The position numbers were made by a program, and so were the translations under genes. The notes below the pieces were generated by a model. It saw nothing but the letters and a program-made list of their open reading frames with translations. It was not told the origin of the DNA and ran no database searches. From positions 224,840 to 288,839 of the forward strand of contig NZ_FOAZ01000007.1 of the NCBI RefSeq assembly GCF_900109465.1: 64,000 nucleotides of DNA. Reading direction: 5' to 3'. Position 1 is the first letter of the stretch, and each line of letters begins with the position of its first letter. Shown piece after piece: positions 50,945 through 59,335 of the stretch. This DNA is from Streptacidiphilus jiangxiensis (lineage in GTDB: Bacteria; Actinomycetota; Actinomycetes; Streptomycetales; Streptomycetaceae).

Positions 50945-51889
50945 ATGGCGACGATCAACCTGACCCGCGCGGTCGCCCGCGACCTGCGGGCCGCCGACCC
51001 CGCCCGGCGCGGCGGCCTGCGCCGCAAGCTGCGGCGCAACGCCACCGCCTACCTGTTCCTGGCCGGCGCGGTCCTCTGCTTCGCGGTGTTCTCCTGGTAC
51101 CCCATGATCCGCGAGGTGATCATGAGCTTCCAGTACACGAACTTCGCGGGCGACACCAAGTGGGTGGGGCTGCGCAACTACCAACGCGTGCTCCACGACC
51201 CGGACTTCTGGAGCGCCTGGCGCACCACCGGCCTGTTCACCCTGTTCGCGCTCGTCGTCGGCTACGCGGTGCCGTTCGCGCTCGCCGTGGTCCTCAACGA
51301 GATCCGGCACGCCCGGTCCTACTTCCGGCTGCTGGTCTACCTACCGGTGATGATGCCGCCGGTGGCCGCCGCCTTCCTGTGGAAGTGGTTCTACACCCCG
51401 GACGACTCCGGCCTGTTCAACGCCGCCCTGCACGCCGTCGGCCTGCCGAGCGTGCAGTGGCTGCAGTCCTCGCACACCCTCGCCGTGCTCTGCCTGGTCC
51501 TCTTCTCCACCTGGATCAACATGGGCGGCACCGTCCTGGTCTACCTCGCCTCGCTGCAAGGCATCCCCGGCGAGCTCTACGAGGCCGCCGAGCTCGACGG
51601 CGCCGGACTGCTGCGCCGCGTCTGGCACGTGACGGTGCCGCAGACCCGGCTGATCCTGTCGATGATGCTGCTGCTCCAGATCGTCGGCACCATGCAGGTC
51701 TTCCTGGAGCCGTACATCATCACCGGCTCCGCCAACGACACCACCAGTGTCGTCTACCTGATCTACCAGTACGCCTTCAACTACGACAACTACGGCAGCG
51801 CCGCGGCCCTCGGTGTGCTGCTGCTGCTCGTCCTGATCGCCTTCGCGGGCGGCTACCTGTGGCTGAGCCGCCGCGCCGAGGAGGAGTAG
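50945..51889 (+). CDS. ABC sugar permease 1 (MalF-type)
   Basis: The protein has 314 residues with six TM helices. FQYTNFAGDTKWVGLRNYQR is the usual periplasmic loop start, and the EAA loop reads ELYEAAELDGAGLLRRVWHVTVPQ. It lies 46 nt after the binding-protein gene and 5 nt before permease 2. The partner ATPase is not encoded in the window; in streptomycetes such sugar importers often share the ATPase MsiK encoded elsewhere. Confidence 0.95.
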   Translation: MATINLTRAVARDLRAADPARRGGLRRKLRRNATAYLFLAGAVLCFAVFSWYPMIREVIMSFQYTNFAGDTKWVGLRNYQRVLHDPDFWSAWRTTGLFTLFALVVGYAVPFALAVVLNEIRHARSYFRLLVYLPVMMPPVAAAFLWKWFYTPDDSGLFNAALHAVGLPSVQWLQSSHTLAVLCLVLFSTWINMGGTVLVYLASLQGIPGELYEAAELDGAGLLRRVWHVTVPQTRLILSMMLLLQIVGTMQVFLEPYIITGSANDTTSVVYLIYQYAFNYDNYGSAAALGVLLLLVLIAFAGGYLWLSRRAEEE

Positions 51890-51894
51890 GCCCC

Positions 51895-52785
51895 ATGTCC
51901 GCCTTCGTCACCCCGACGCGCACCCTGATCTCCCAGGCCCAACTGGCCCGCCCGCTCGGCCGGACCGCCTACTGGACCGTCTTCTGGGTCCTGATCGCGC
52001 TGTTCGCGCTCGCCTTCCTCTTCCCGCTCTACTGGATGGTGAGCGGCGGGTTCAAGACGCCGCAGCAGATCATCCAGACCCCGCCCTCGCTGCTACCCAC
52101 CTCCCCGGCGCCCGGCAACTTCGCCACCGCCTGGCGGGACATGGACCTGGGCCGGCTGATCCTCAACACCACCCTCTACGCCGGCGGCGCGCTCGTCTTC
52201 CAGCTCGTCTTCGACGTGGCCGCCGCCTACGCGTTGTCCAAGCTGCGGCCGGTCTTCGGCAACGGCGTGCTGTTCGCGATGCTCGCCACGCTGATGATCC
52301 CGACGACCGTCATCGTGCTGCCCGCCTACCTGACCGCCAACGACCTGCCGTTCACCCACTGGAGCCTGCTCAACACCCCGTGGGCGATCTGGCTCCCCTC
52401 GGTGGCCAACGCCTTCAACGTCTTCCTGCTCAAGCGCTTCTTCGACTCCATCCCGACCGAGCTGCTGGCCGCCGCCGCGATCGACGGGGCCGGGCCGCTG
52501 CGCACGCTCTGGTCGGTGGTGCTGCCGATGTCGCGGCCGATCCTCGGGGTGGTGTCGATCTTCGCGGTGGTCGGGGTCTGGAAGGACTTCCTGTGGCCGC
52601 TGCTGGTGCTGACCGACACCTCGACGCAGACGGTCAACGTCGGGATCAACCAGCTGCACGTCGGCGTCCCCGAGAACGTCTTCGTCGCCGCGCTCGCCAT
52701 CGCCAGCGTGCCGACCATCGTGTTCTTCCTCTTCTTCCAGCGCAACATCATGGCCGGGCTCACCGCCGGCGCGATGAAGGGCTGA
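51895..52785 (+). CDS. ABC sugar permease 2 (MalG-type)
   Basis: The protein has 296 residues from the ATG at 51895, with the ribosome binding site inside the end of permease 1 (GAGGAG). Six TM helices are visible, and the EAA loop reads LLAAAAIDGAGPLRTLWSVVLPM. The C terminus NIMAGLTAGAMKG is typical of MalG homologues. It completes the importer with permease 1 and the lipoprotein. The GH87-like gene follows after 29 nt, so hydrolase and importer are likely cotranscribed. Confidence 0.95.
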   Translation: MSAFVTPTRTLISQAQLARPLGRTAYWTVFWVLIALFALAFLFPLYWMVSGGFKTPQQIIQTPPSLLPTSPAPGNFATAWRDMDLGRLILNTTLYAGGALVFQLVFDVAAAYALSKLRPVFGNGVLFAMLATLMIPTTVIVLPAYLTANDLPFTHWSLLNTPWAIWLPSVANAFNVFLLKRFFDSIPTELLAAAAIDGAGPLRTLWSVVLPMSRPILGVVSIFAVVGVWKDFLWPLLVLTDTSTQTVNVGINQLHVGVPENVFVAALAIASVPTIVFFLFFQRNIMAGLTAGAMKG

Positions 52786-52814
52786 CCGCCTCCCACTCCC
52801 CGGAGCCGCATCCC

Positions 52815-55448
52815 ATGACCCCGAGAAGCGCCGCGCGTCCGCGGCGCAGAACCGACCTGCCCGCACTCGCCGCCCTGCTGCTGGCCGCGCCGCTGGCCGT
52901 CCTCCCCGCCGGGACCGCCCACGCCGACGGGACCGACCGCGCCGACGGGCCCCGCGACACCGTCGGCGCCTCCGTCCCGTTCGACGAGCAGAACGCGGCC
53001 ACCAGCCCGCACGCCCATACCAACGGCACGGTGCTCGGCCCCGACTACCGCTACGGCACCCTCGCCAGCGAGGCCACCGGCCGCACTGCCGTCCAGCTCG
53101 TCGGCCAGGGCACGTACGTCAGCTTCACCCTCACCCGGCCCGCGAACGCCGTCGACTTCCACTACGCGCTGCCCGACTCGCTCCACGGCGGCGGCATCGA
53201 CGCCCCCCTGTCGCTCTACGTCGACGGCAAGGCCGAGACGGCGCTCCAGCTGACCTCCCAGTTCAGCTGGCTCTACGGCAACTACCCCTTCAGCAACAAC
53301 CCCAGCGTCGGCAAGCCCGACGGCCAGGTGCCGCACGACTTCTACGACGACGCCCGCTACCGCTTCGGCCGCACCCTGCCCGCCGGGACGGTCGTCACGC
53401 TCCGGGTCGACCCGGGCGACAACGCCCCCTGGTACGTCGTCAACACCGCCGACTTCGAGCAGGTCGCGCCGCCGACCGCCAAGCCCGACGGCTACCTGGA
53501 CGCCACCGCCCTCGGTGTCGACGCGACCGGTGCGACCGACACCACCGCCGCGCTCCAGCAGGCCATCGACACCGCCTCCGCCGCCGGCCGCGGCCTCTAC
53601 CTGCCGCCCGGCACCTACACCCTCAGCGCCCCGCTGAACGTCGACGACGTCACCATCGCCGGCGCGGGGGAGTGGTACACCGTCCTGACCGGGCACAACG
53701 TCTCCTTCGCGGGCAAGCAGAACCCGCCCAGCTCGCACGTGGACATCTCCGGGCTGGCGATCTTCGGCAACGTGGACGTCCGGGACGACAGCAACAGCGC
53801 CGACACCGGCTTCAACGGCGGCTTCAGCGACTCGCGGATCTCCCACGTGTGGATCCAGAACGAGAAGGTCGGCGCCTGGATCATCGGCCCCAGCACCGGC
53901 CTGACCCTGGACCACCTGCGGATCCAGGACACCACCGCCGACGGGATCAACCTCAACGCCGCCGACGGCCCGGTCACCCATACGCTGATCACGCAGAACT
54001 TCCTGCGCAACACCGGCGACGACGGCCTGGCCCTGTGGTCGGAGAACTACGGCGACACCCAGGACGCGCTGGTCCACAACACCGTCGACTCGCCGGGCCT
54101 GGCCAACAGCATCGGCGTCTACGGCTCCGGCGCGGACGACGTCATCAGCGGCAACCTGCTCCAGGACACCGTCACCCGGGGCGGCGGCATCGGCATCGGG
54201 CAGCGCTTCGGCTCGGTCCCGATGAGCGGCCCATTGCTGGTCACCGGCAACCGGCTGGTGCGCACCGGCCAGCGGGACCCGGGCTGGGACTACGGCGTCG
54301 GCGCGATCTGGTTCGACCCGCAGCAGGGCGACATGACCGCGCCCGTCGAGATCCTCGGCAACGACATCGTCGACAGCCCCTACTCGGCGTTCATGTTCCA
54401 GAACTCGAACGCCTACGTCGGCGCCGCCGTCACCACGCCGCCCAGCGCCGGCCACGTCGTCAGCAACGTCCGGATCGACGACAACCACGTCGACGGCGTC
54501 GGCAGCTACGTCTTCCAGGACCAGGCTCCCGGCTCGGTCACCGTCTCCGGCACGCAGGCGAACCACGTGGGCCTCGCCGGGGTGTTCAGCTGCGGCGCGG
54601 GCTTCGCGCTCAAGGACGCGGGCGGCAACGGCGGCTGGAAGTCCACCGCCTGCGGGCTGCCCGCGAGCTCCCCGCTGTGGGCCTACCCGGGCACCACGAC
54701 GTTCGAGGCCGCGACGGTCGGGCAGGCCACGCCCGCCCAGAAGGTCGTCGTCATGAACACCGGCGCGACCGCCGCCGCGCTCGGCGCGGCCGTGGCGAGC
54801 CCCGGCTTCACCGTCACCGCCGACCCCGCCCACCCGTGCGGCCCGACGCTCGACGCCGCCGACCCGACGGACACGGCCGCCTGGTGCGTGCTCGACATCG
54901 CGTTCACCGCGCAGCACGAGGGCGTCACCGAGGGCACGCTCACCCTCCCTGCCACCCAGGGCGGCACGCCGACGACCGTCCAACTGGTCGGCAGCACCGA
55001 CCCGATAGGCGGCGACGGCGGCGTTGCCCCGCCCAGCAACCTCGCCCTGAACGCGACGCTGACCGCCAGCAGCGAGCTGCCCGGCTTCCCCGCGTCCAAC
55101 GCCAACGACGACAACAACGGCTCCTACTGGGAGAGCCAGGACAACGCCGGCTGGCCGCAGACCCTCACCGCCGACCTCGGCACTGCCCAGCAGGAGCGCA
55201 GCGTCGTGCTGACCCTGCCGCCCAACTGGGGCGCGCGGACGCAGACCCTGGCCGTCCTCGGCTCCACCGACGGCACCACCTGGACCACCCTGGTGCCCAC
55301 CGCCGACCACGTCTTCGACCCGGCGAGCGCCAACACCGTCACGCTGACCCTGCCCGCCGGAACCAGCGAGCGCTACCTGCAGGTGGTCGTCACCGGCAAC
55401 ACCGGCTGGCCCGCCGCCCAGCTCTCCGAGTTCGAGATCTTCGACTGA
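52815..55448 (+). CDS. Secreted GH87-like alpha-1,3-glucanase with C-terminal F5/8-type (CBM32-like) domain
   Basis: The protein has 877 residues from the ATG at 52815. Residues 1-37 form a signal peptide with an Arg-rich start. The linker domain (HTNGTVLGPDYRYGTLASEATGR, SQFSWLYGNYPF) is shared with the GH87-like protein at 45004. The beta-helix begins with TALGVDATGATDTTAALQQAI. NTGDDGLALW carries the Asp pair D402/D403. A DUF1573-like beta region follows at about 620-735 and a discoidin-like domain at about 738-877 (NLALNATLTASSELPGFPAS, YLQVVVTGNTGWPAAQLSEF). There are no N-terminal CBM copies, unlike its paralogue. It is inferred to hydrolyse alpha-1,3-glucan or nigeran outside the cell. 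Confidence 0.8.
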   Translation: MTPRSAARPRRRTDLPALAALLLAAPLAVLPAGTAHADGTDRADGPRDTVGASVPFDEQNAATSPHAHTNGTVLGPDYRYGTLASEATGRTAVQLVGQGTYVSFTLTRPANAVDFHYALPDSLHGGGIDAPLSLYVDGKAETALQLTSQFSWLYGNYPFSNNPSVGKPDGQVPHDFYDDARYRFGRTLPAGTVVTLRVDPGDNAPWYVVNTADFEQVAPPTAKPDGYLDATALGVDATGATDTTAALQQAIDTASAAGRGLYLPPGTYTLSAPLNVDDVTIAGAGEWYTVLTGHNVSFAGKQNPPSSHVDISGLAIFGNVDVRDDSNSADTGFNGGFSDSRISHVWIQNEKVGAWIIGPSTGLTLDHLRIQDTTADGINLNAADGPVTHTLITQNFLRNTGDDGLALWSENYGDTQDALVHNTVDSPGLANSIGVYGSGADDVISGNLLQDTVTRGGGIGIGQRFGSVPMSGPLLVTGNRLVRTGQRDPGWDYGVGAIWFDPQQGDMTAPVEILGNDIVDSPYSAFMFQNSNAYVGAAVTTPPSAGHVVSNVRIDDNHVDGVGSYVFQDQAPGSVTVSGTQANHVGLAGVFSCGAGFALKDAGGNGGWKSTACGLPASSPLWAYPGTTTFEAATVGQATPAQKVVVMNTGATAAALGAAVASPGFTVTADPAHPCGPTLDAADPTDTAAWCVLDIAFTAQHEGVTEGTLTLPATQGGTPTTVQLVGSTDPIGGDGGVAPPSNLALNATLTASSELPGFPASNANDDNNGSYWESQDNAGWPQTLTADLGTAQQERSVVLTLPPNWGARTQTLAVLGSTDGTTWTTLVPTADHVFDPASANTVTLTLPAGTSERYLQVVVTGNTGWPAAQLSEFEIFD

Positions 55449-55470
55449 TCACGGGAGCTTTCCCCTGACC

Positions 55471-55511
55471 GGTGTCCGGGAGCGCGTACCTGACCCGCGC
55501 TCCCGGACACC
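55471..55511 (+). terminator. 16-bp hairpin between the GH87-like and GH13 genes
   Basis: GGTGTCCGGGAGCGCG (55471-55486) and CGCGCTCCCGGACACC (55496-55511) form a perfect 16-bp stem with a 9-nt loop. It lies 23 nt after the GH87-like stop and 37 nt before the GH13 start. It may end the importer operon or set a lower level of GH13 expression. Confidence 0.7.
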
Positions 55512-55547
55512 CACCCGCCCGTCTCCCTCGCCGAGGAGTATCCGCTC

Positions 55548-57248
55548 ATGACTCTCCGTACACGCACAGCGGACCATGCCGCCACCACGACCCGCGCCGA
55601 CCCGGGACATCCCGGCAGCGCGCCCGCCTGGTGGCGTGACGCCGTGATCTACCAGGTCTACGTCCGCTCCTTCGCCGACGCCGACGGCGACGGGGTCGGC
55701 GACCTTGCCGGGGTCCGCGCCAAGCTGCCCTACCTCGCCGAACTCGGCGTCGACGCGCTCTGGTTCAACCCCTGGTACGCCTCCCCGATGGCCGACGCCG
55801 GCTACGACGTCGCCGACTACCGCCGCATCGACCCCGCGTTCGGCACCCTTGCCGAGGCGGAGGCGCTGATCACCGAGGCCCACGCGCTCGGCATGCGGAT
55901 CATCGTCGACATCGTCCCCAACCACGTCTCCGACCGGCACGCCTGGTTCGAGGAGGCGCGGGCCGCCGCGCCCGGCTCCGCCGCGCGCGCCCGGTTCTGG
56001 TTCCGCCCCGGCCGCGGCGAGAACGGCGAACTGCCGCCCAACGACTGGCCGTCCGAGTTCGGCGGCCCCGCCTGGACCCGGCTGCCGGACGGCGAGTGGT
56101 ACCTCCACCTGTTCGCCGCCGAGCAGCCCGACCTCAACTGGAACAGCTCCGAGGTCGCGGAGGAGTTGGAGGCCGTACTGCGGTTCTGGTTCGACCGGGG
56201 CGTGGACGGCGTACGGATCGACTCCGCCACCATGCCCGCCAAGGACCCGGCGCTGCCCTCCTTCGGCCCCGACCACACCAAGGGCCGGCCGCCGCACCCG
56301 CACCCGTTCGTCGACCGCGACGAGGTGCACGACATCTACCGGCGCTGGCGCAAGGTCGCCGACTCCTACCCGGAGCCGAAGGCGCTGATCGGCGAGGTCT
56401 GGCTCGCCGACCCCGAGCGGCTCGCCGCCTACCTGCGCGCCGACGAGATGCACACCGCGTTCAACTTCGACTACCTCAACTGCCCCTGGGACGCCGACCG
56501 GCTGCGCGCCGTCATCGACGGCACCCTCGCCGCGCACGCACCGGTGGGCGCCGCGCCCACCTGGGTGCTCTCCAACCACGACGTCACCCGCCACGTCACC
56601 CGCTACGGCCGCGCCGACAGCGCGATGGGCCGCAGCCCCGCCCAGCACGGTGCCCCGACGGACCTGGTGCTCGGAACCCGCCGCGCCCGCGCCGCGCTGC
56701 TGCTGAACCTGGCCCTGCCCGGTTCCTGCTACCTCTACCAGGGCGAGGAGTTCGGCCTGTGGGAGGTGCGCGACATCCCCGACGCCGCCCGCCAGGACCC
56801 GTTCTTCTTCCGCAGCGCGGGCGCCGACATCGGCCGCGACGGCTGCCGCGTCCCGCTGCCGTGGGCGGGCCAGGCGCCGCCGTTCGGCTTCAGCCCGGCG
56901 GACGCGAGCGGCGCGCCGTGGCTGCCGCAACCGGACGCGTGGGCGGAGTTGACGGCGCAGGCCCAGCAGGGCGTGCCGGACTCGATGCTGACCCTCTACC
57001 GCACGGCGCTGCGCGCGCGACGGGCCGAACCGGCCCTGCGCGGGGAGGAGTTCGCCTGGTCGCGGGGGCCCGAGGCGTCGGCGGGGGTGCTGGACTTCCG
57101 ACGCGGCGCGTCGTTCCGCTGCGTGGTCAACCTGGGCGGCGCGGAGCTGCCGCTCCCGGAGGGCAGCACCGTCCTGCTCGCCAGTGGCCCGCTCGCCGCG
57201 GGCGCGACGGCCCTCCCACCGGACACGGCGGTCTGGTTGCACGTCTGA
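55548..57248 (+). CDS. Cytoplasmic GH13 alpha-glucosidase
   Basis: The protein has 566 residues from the ATG at 55548, after GAGGAG. There is no signal peptide. The GH13 barrel has DIVPNH (121-126), the nucleophile D225 in GVRID, the acid E283 in LIGEVW and the stabiliser D345 in LSNHD. VIYQVYVRSFADADGDGVGDL and DLNWNS match the oligo-1,6/alpha-glucosidase branch. It probably splits imported alpha-glucooligosaccharides to glucose. Linkage preference cannot be read from the sequence. It closes the importer/hydrolase cluster. Confidence 0.93.
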   Translation: MTLRTRTADHAATTTRADPGHPGSAPAWWRDAVIYQVYVRSFADADGDGVGDLAGVRAKLPYLAELGVDALWFNPWYASPMADAGYDVADYRRIDPAFGTLAEAEALITEAHALGMRIIVDIVPNHVSDRHAWFEEARAAAPGSAARARFWFRPGRGENGELPPNDWPSEFGGPAWTRLPDGEWYLHLFAAEQPDLNWNSSEVAEELEAVLRFWFDRGVDGVRIDSATMPAKDPALPSFGPDHTKGRPPHPHPFVDRDEVHDIYRRWRKVADSYPEPKALIGEVWLADPERLAAYLRADEMHTAFNFDYLNCPWDADRLRAVIDGTLAAHAPVGAAPTWVLSNHDVTRHVTRYGRADSAMGRSPAQHGAPTDLVLGTRRARAALLLNLALPGSCYLYQGEEFGLWEVRDIPDAARQDPFFFRSAGADIGRDGCRVPLPWAGQAPPFGFSPADASGAPWLPQPDAWAELTAQAQQGVPDSMLTLYRTALRARRAEPALRGEEFAWSRGPEASAGVLDFRRGASFRCVVNLGGAELPLPEGSTVLLASGPLAAGATALPPDTAVWLHV

Positions 57249-57272
57249 CAGAGCGGCGGGCGCCGGGCGCGG

Positions 57273-57313
57273 CGCACGGCCGACGGTGGGCCTCGCCCAG
57301 GTCCGGCCGTGCG
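57273..57313. terminator. Bidirectional terminator between the GH13 and second lacI genes
   Basis: CGCACGGCCG (57273-57282) and CGGCCGTGCG (57304-57313) form a 10-bp stem. The loop can fold further as TGGGC/GCCCA. It lies between convergent genes. Confidence 0.65.
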
Positions 57314-57391
57314 TCTGCGTCCTCACGTCCCGTCGGCGCAGCGACGCCCGGACGCCCCGGGGCTTCCAGGCGTCGGCTGCCGGGCCGAGGC

Positions 57392-58477
57392 TCAGACCCG
57401 GGTCAGCCGTGCCCCCTCCAGCAGTCGGCCACCAGGCGCCCGAGGGGGTGCGGTCGAGCCGCGGACGACCAGTTCCGGCTCGTGCAGCAGCTCCTTGGGC
57501 GTCGGCGTGCCGCCGTCGATCTGGCCCAGCAGCAGCTGCACGGCGGCGCGGGCCATCGCATCGATCGGCTGACGCAGCGTCGTCAGCGGCGGGTCGGTGT
57601 AGTTCATGAACGCCGAGTCGTCGTAGCCGACGACCGAGACGTCGTGCGGGACCTCCAGGCCGAGCCGCCGGGCGGCGCGGGCCGCGCCCAGAGCCACGAT
57701 GTCGCTGCCGCAGATCAGCGCGGTCGCGCCGGTCGCGAGCAGTTCGTGCGCGGCTGCCTGGCCGCCCTCGAACGAGAACAGCGCGTGCCCGATCCGCCCA
57801 CGCGGGTCGGTCCCGGTGCGCGCACACAGGCGGGCGAACGCCTCGGCCTTGCGCCGCGAGGGCATGTGCTCGGCCGGGCCGACCAGCAGGCTGATGCGCC
57901 GGTGCCCGAGCGCCCACAGGTGCGTGAACGCCTGCTCCACCGCCGCGTGGTCGTCGGTGGAGACCTGCGGGAAGCCGAGCTTGGAGCCGTGCACGGGGTC
58001 CACCAGCAGCGTCGGCGGCAGCGCGGAGAAGTCCACGGCGGCGTTGAGCAGCACCACCGGCACGCCGCGGCCCAGCAGCTGCCCGTACTCCTGGGTGCTG
58101 AGGCCGCCGCAGAACACCACGCCGGAGACCTGCTGGTCCAGCAGCATCGTCACGTACTCCGCCTCGGTCAGGCCGCCGGCGGTCCTGGTGCACAGCACGG
58201 GGGTGAAGCCGAGCTGTACCAGGGCGCCGCCGACGCCCTCGGCCAGCGCCGGGAAGATCGGGTTCTGCAGCTCGGGGACCACCAGGCCGACCAGCCGGGC
58301 CCGTACGCCCCGCAACTGGGTGGGGCGTTCGTACCCGAGGACGTCGATGGCGGTCAGCACCGCCTGCCGGGTGGCGTCGGAGACGCCGGTGCGTCCGTTG
58401 AGCACCCGGCTCACCGTCGCCTGGCTGACTCCCACCTTCTTGGCGACCTCTGCAAGTCTGCGCGTCATGGGACGCAT
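57392..58477 (-). CDS. LacI-family regulator 2 of the alpha-glucan locus
   Basis: The protein has 361 residues. The ATG at 58477 has GGAGG at 10-nt spacing; an ATG at 58468 matches the start of the paralogue but lies too far from it. The HTH is LAEVAKKVGVSQATVSRVLNG. It is closely similar to the LacI at 48229 over the whole length, apart from an 18-residue insert (LPPTLLVDPVHGSKL region) and different tails. The HTH recognition helices differ by only one or two residues, so the two proteins probably bind similar operators. It is convergent with the GH13 gene. Confidence 0.94.
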   Translation of the reverse strand: MRPMTRRLAEVAKKVGVSQATVSRVLNGRTGVSDATRQAVLTAIDVLGYERPTQLRGVRARLVGLVVPELQNPIFPALAEGVGGALVQLGFTPVLCTRTAGGLTEAEYVTMLLDQQVSGVVFCGGLSTQEYGQLLGRGVPVVLLNAAVDFSALPPTLLVDPVHGSKLGFPQVSTDDHAAVEQAFTHLWALGHRRISLLVGPAEHMPSRRKAEAFARLCARTGTDPRGRIGHALFSFEGGQAAAHELLATGATALICGSDIVALGAARAARRLGLEVPHDVSVVGYDDSAFMNYTDPPLTTLRQPIDAMARAAVQLLLGQIDGGTPTPKELLHEPELVVRGSTAPPRAPGGRLLEGARLTRV

Positions 58478-58479
58478 AC

Positions 58480-58544
58480 TTGCGAAGCCTCCGTCATTTG
58501 CATACAGCGGATGGTGACTTTCGCTGGATTATGCAGGTCTTGCG
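58480..58544. promoter_or_regulatory. Candidate operators upstream of the second lacI gene, including copy 2 of the 31-bp element
   Basis: TTGCGAAGCC (58480-58489) lies between the GGAGG site and the start region of lacI 2, and also occurs at 48105-48114. The 31-bp element at 58514-58544 starts GTGACTTTCGCTGG and ends CAGGTCTTGCG, 23 of 31 positions shared with copy 1. It overlaps the end of the upstream tetR gene. Autoregulation is likely. Confidence 0.55.
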
Positions 58545-59179
58545 TCGCTGTTTCGTTCCCGCGCGCAAGCCGGTGACACCGGCTTGTCGTCCCCGCGTCG
58601 GCGCAGTCCTTCCAGCAGCAGGTCGACCAGGAGCCGGGGCTCGTAGCGCGGGTCGTCGCCGGCGCCCAGGTAGAGGTTGCCGATGCCTCGCATCAGTGCG
58701 TACGGCTCGATCGGCCCGATCTCCCCGGCGGTGATCGACGCCTCGATCAGCTCCCGGGCGACGGGCTGGAGCCGGTCGAGGAAGTAGGCGTGGAGCGACT
58801 GGAAGCCGCTGTCCCCGGGCCCAAGAGTGGTGGCCAGCCCGTGTTTGGTGACCAGGAAGTCGGCGAACAGGTCGAGCCAGGCGCGCAGCGCGGCCAGCGG
58901 CGACGCGGACTCGCCCAGCAGCCGCGGCCCCGCCTCGGCGCACTCCTCGACCTGGTGCTGGAAGACGGCGATCACGAGGTCGGCGCGGGTGGGGAAGTGA
59001 CGGTAGATCGTCCCCAGGCCCACGCCCGCGGCGGTGGCGATCCGGCGGATCGGCGCGTCGACGCCGGCCTGTGCGAAGACGTCGGCTGCTGCGGCGAGAA
59101 GCTTCGCCTGGTTCCGCGTCGCGTCCGCCCGCTTGCCTCGCACCGCTGGGGTGGGCTCGAGCTCGCCCTCGCCTGGCAT
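58529..59179 (-). CDS. TetR-family regulator of the adjacent hydrolase
   Basis: The protein has 216 residues from the ATG at 59179, with AGGGGA 6 nt upstream. The HTH region reads LLAAAADVFAQAGVDAPIRRIATAAGVGLGTIYRHFPTRADLVIAVF. The C-terminal region follows the common TetR_C pattern (DRLQPVARELIEASITAGEIGP). It diverges from an alpha/beta hydrolase, and two dyads lie between them. The final codons overlap the 31-bp element of lacI 2. Confidence 0.93.
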   Translation of the reverse strand: MPGEGELEPTPAVRGKRADATRNQAKLLAAAADVFAQAGVDAPIRRIATAAGVGLGTIYRHFPTRADLVIAVFQHQVEECAEAGPRLLGESASPLAALRAWLDLFADFLVTKHGLATTLGPGDSGFQSLHAYFLDRLQPVARELIEASITAGEIGPIEPYALMRGIGNLYLGAGDDPRYEPRLLVDLLLEGLRRRGDDKPVSPACARERNSDARPA

Positions 59180-59233
59180 CGGGTTCCCCTCTTCCGTCTC
59201 GTCCGGGTTCGGCGGTCGCCGCGACGCCGGGCA

Positions 59234-59280
59234 TTGATATCCGGAACAGCGTTCCGTATTCTAAACGGGACGCTGTTCCG
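59234..59280. promoter_or_regulatory. Two TetR-type operators filling the spacers of overlapping divergent promoters
   Basis: On the plus strand TTGATA (59234-59239), a 17-nt spacer and TATTCT (59257-59262) form a good promoter for the hydrolase. The dyad CGGAACAGCGTTCCG (59242-59256) fills the spacer. On the minus strand TAGAAT (59263-59258) can be the tetR -10, with CGGGACGCTGTTCCG (59266-59280) in its 17-nt spacer. Dyad centres are 24 nt apart. Confidence 0.75.
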
Positions 59281-59335
59281 ATTCATTCTAGATCCGGCGC
59301 CGCGCTGTCGGCCGCCGGACGAACAGGGGACCTCC

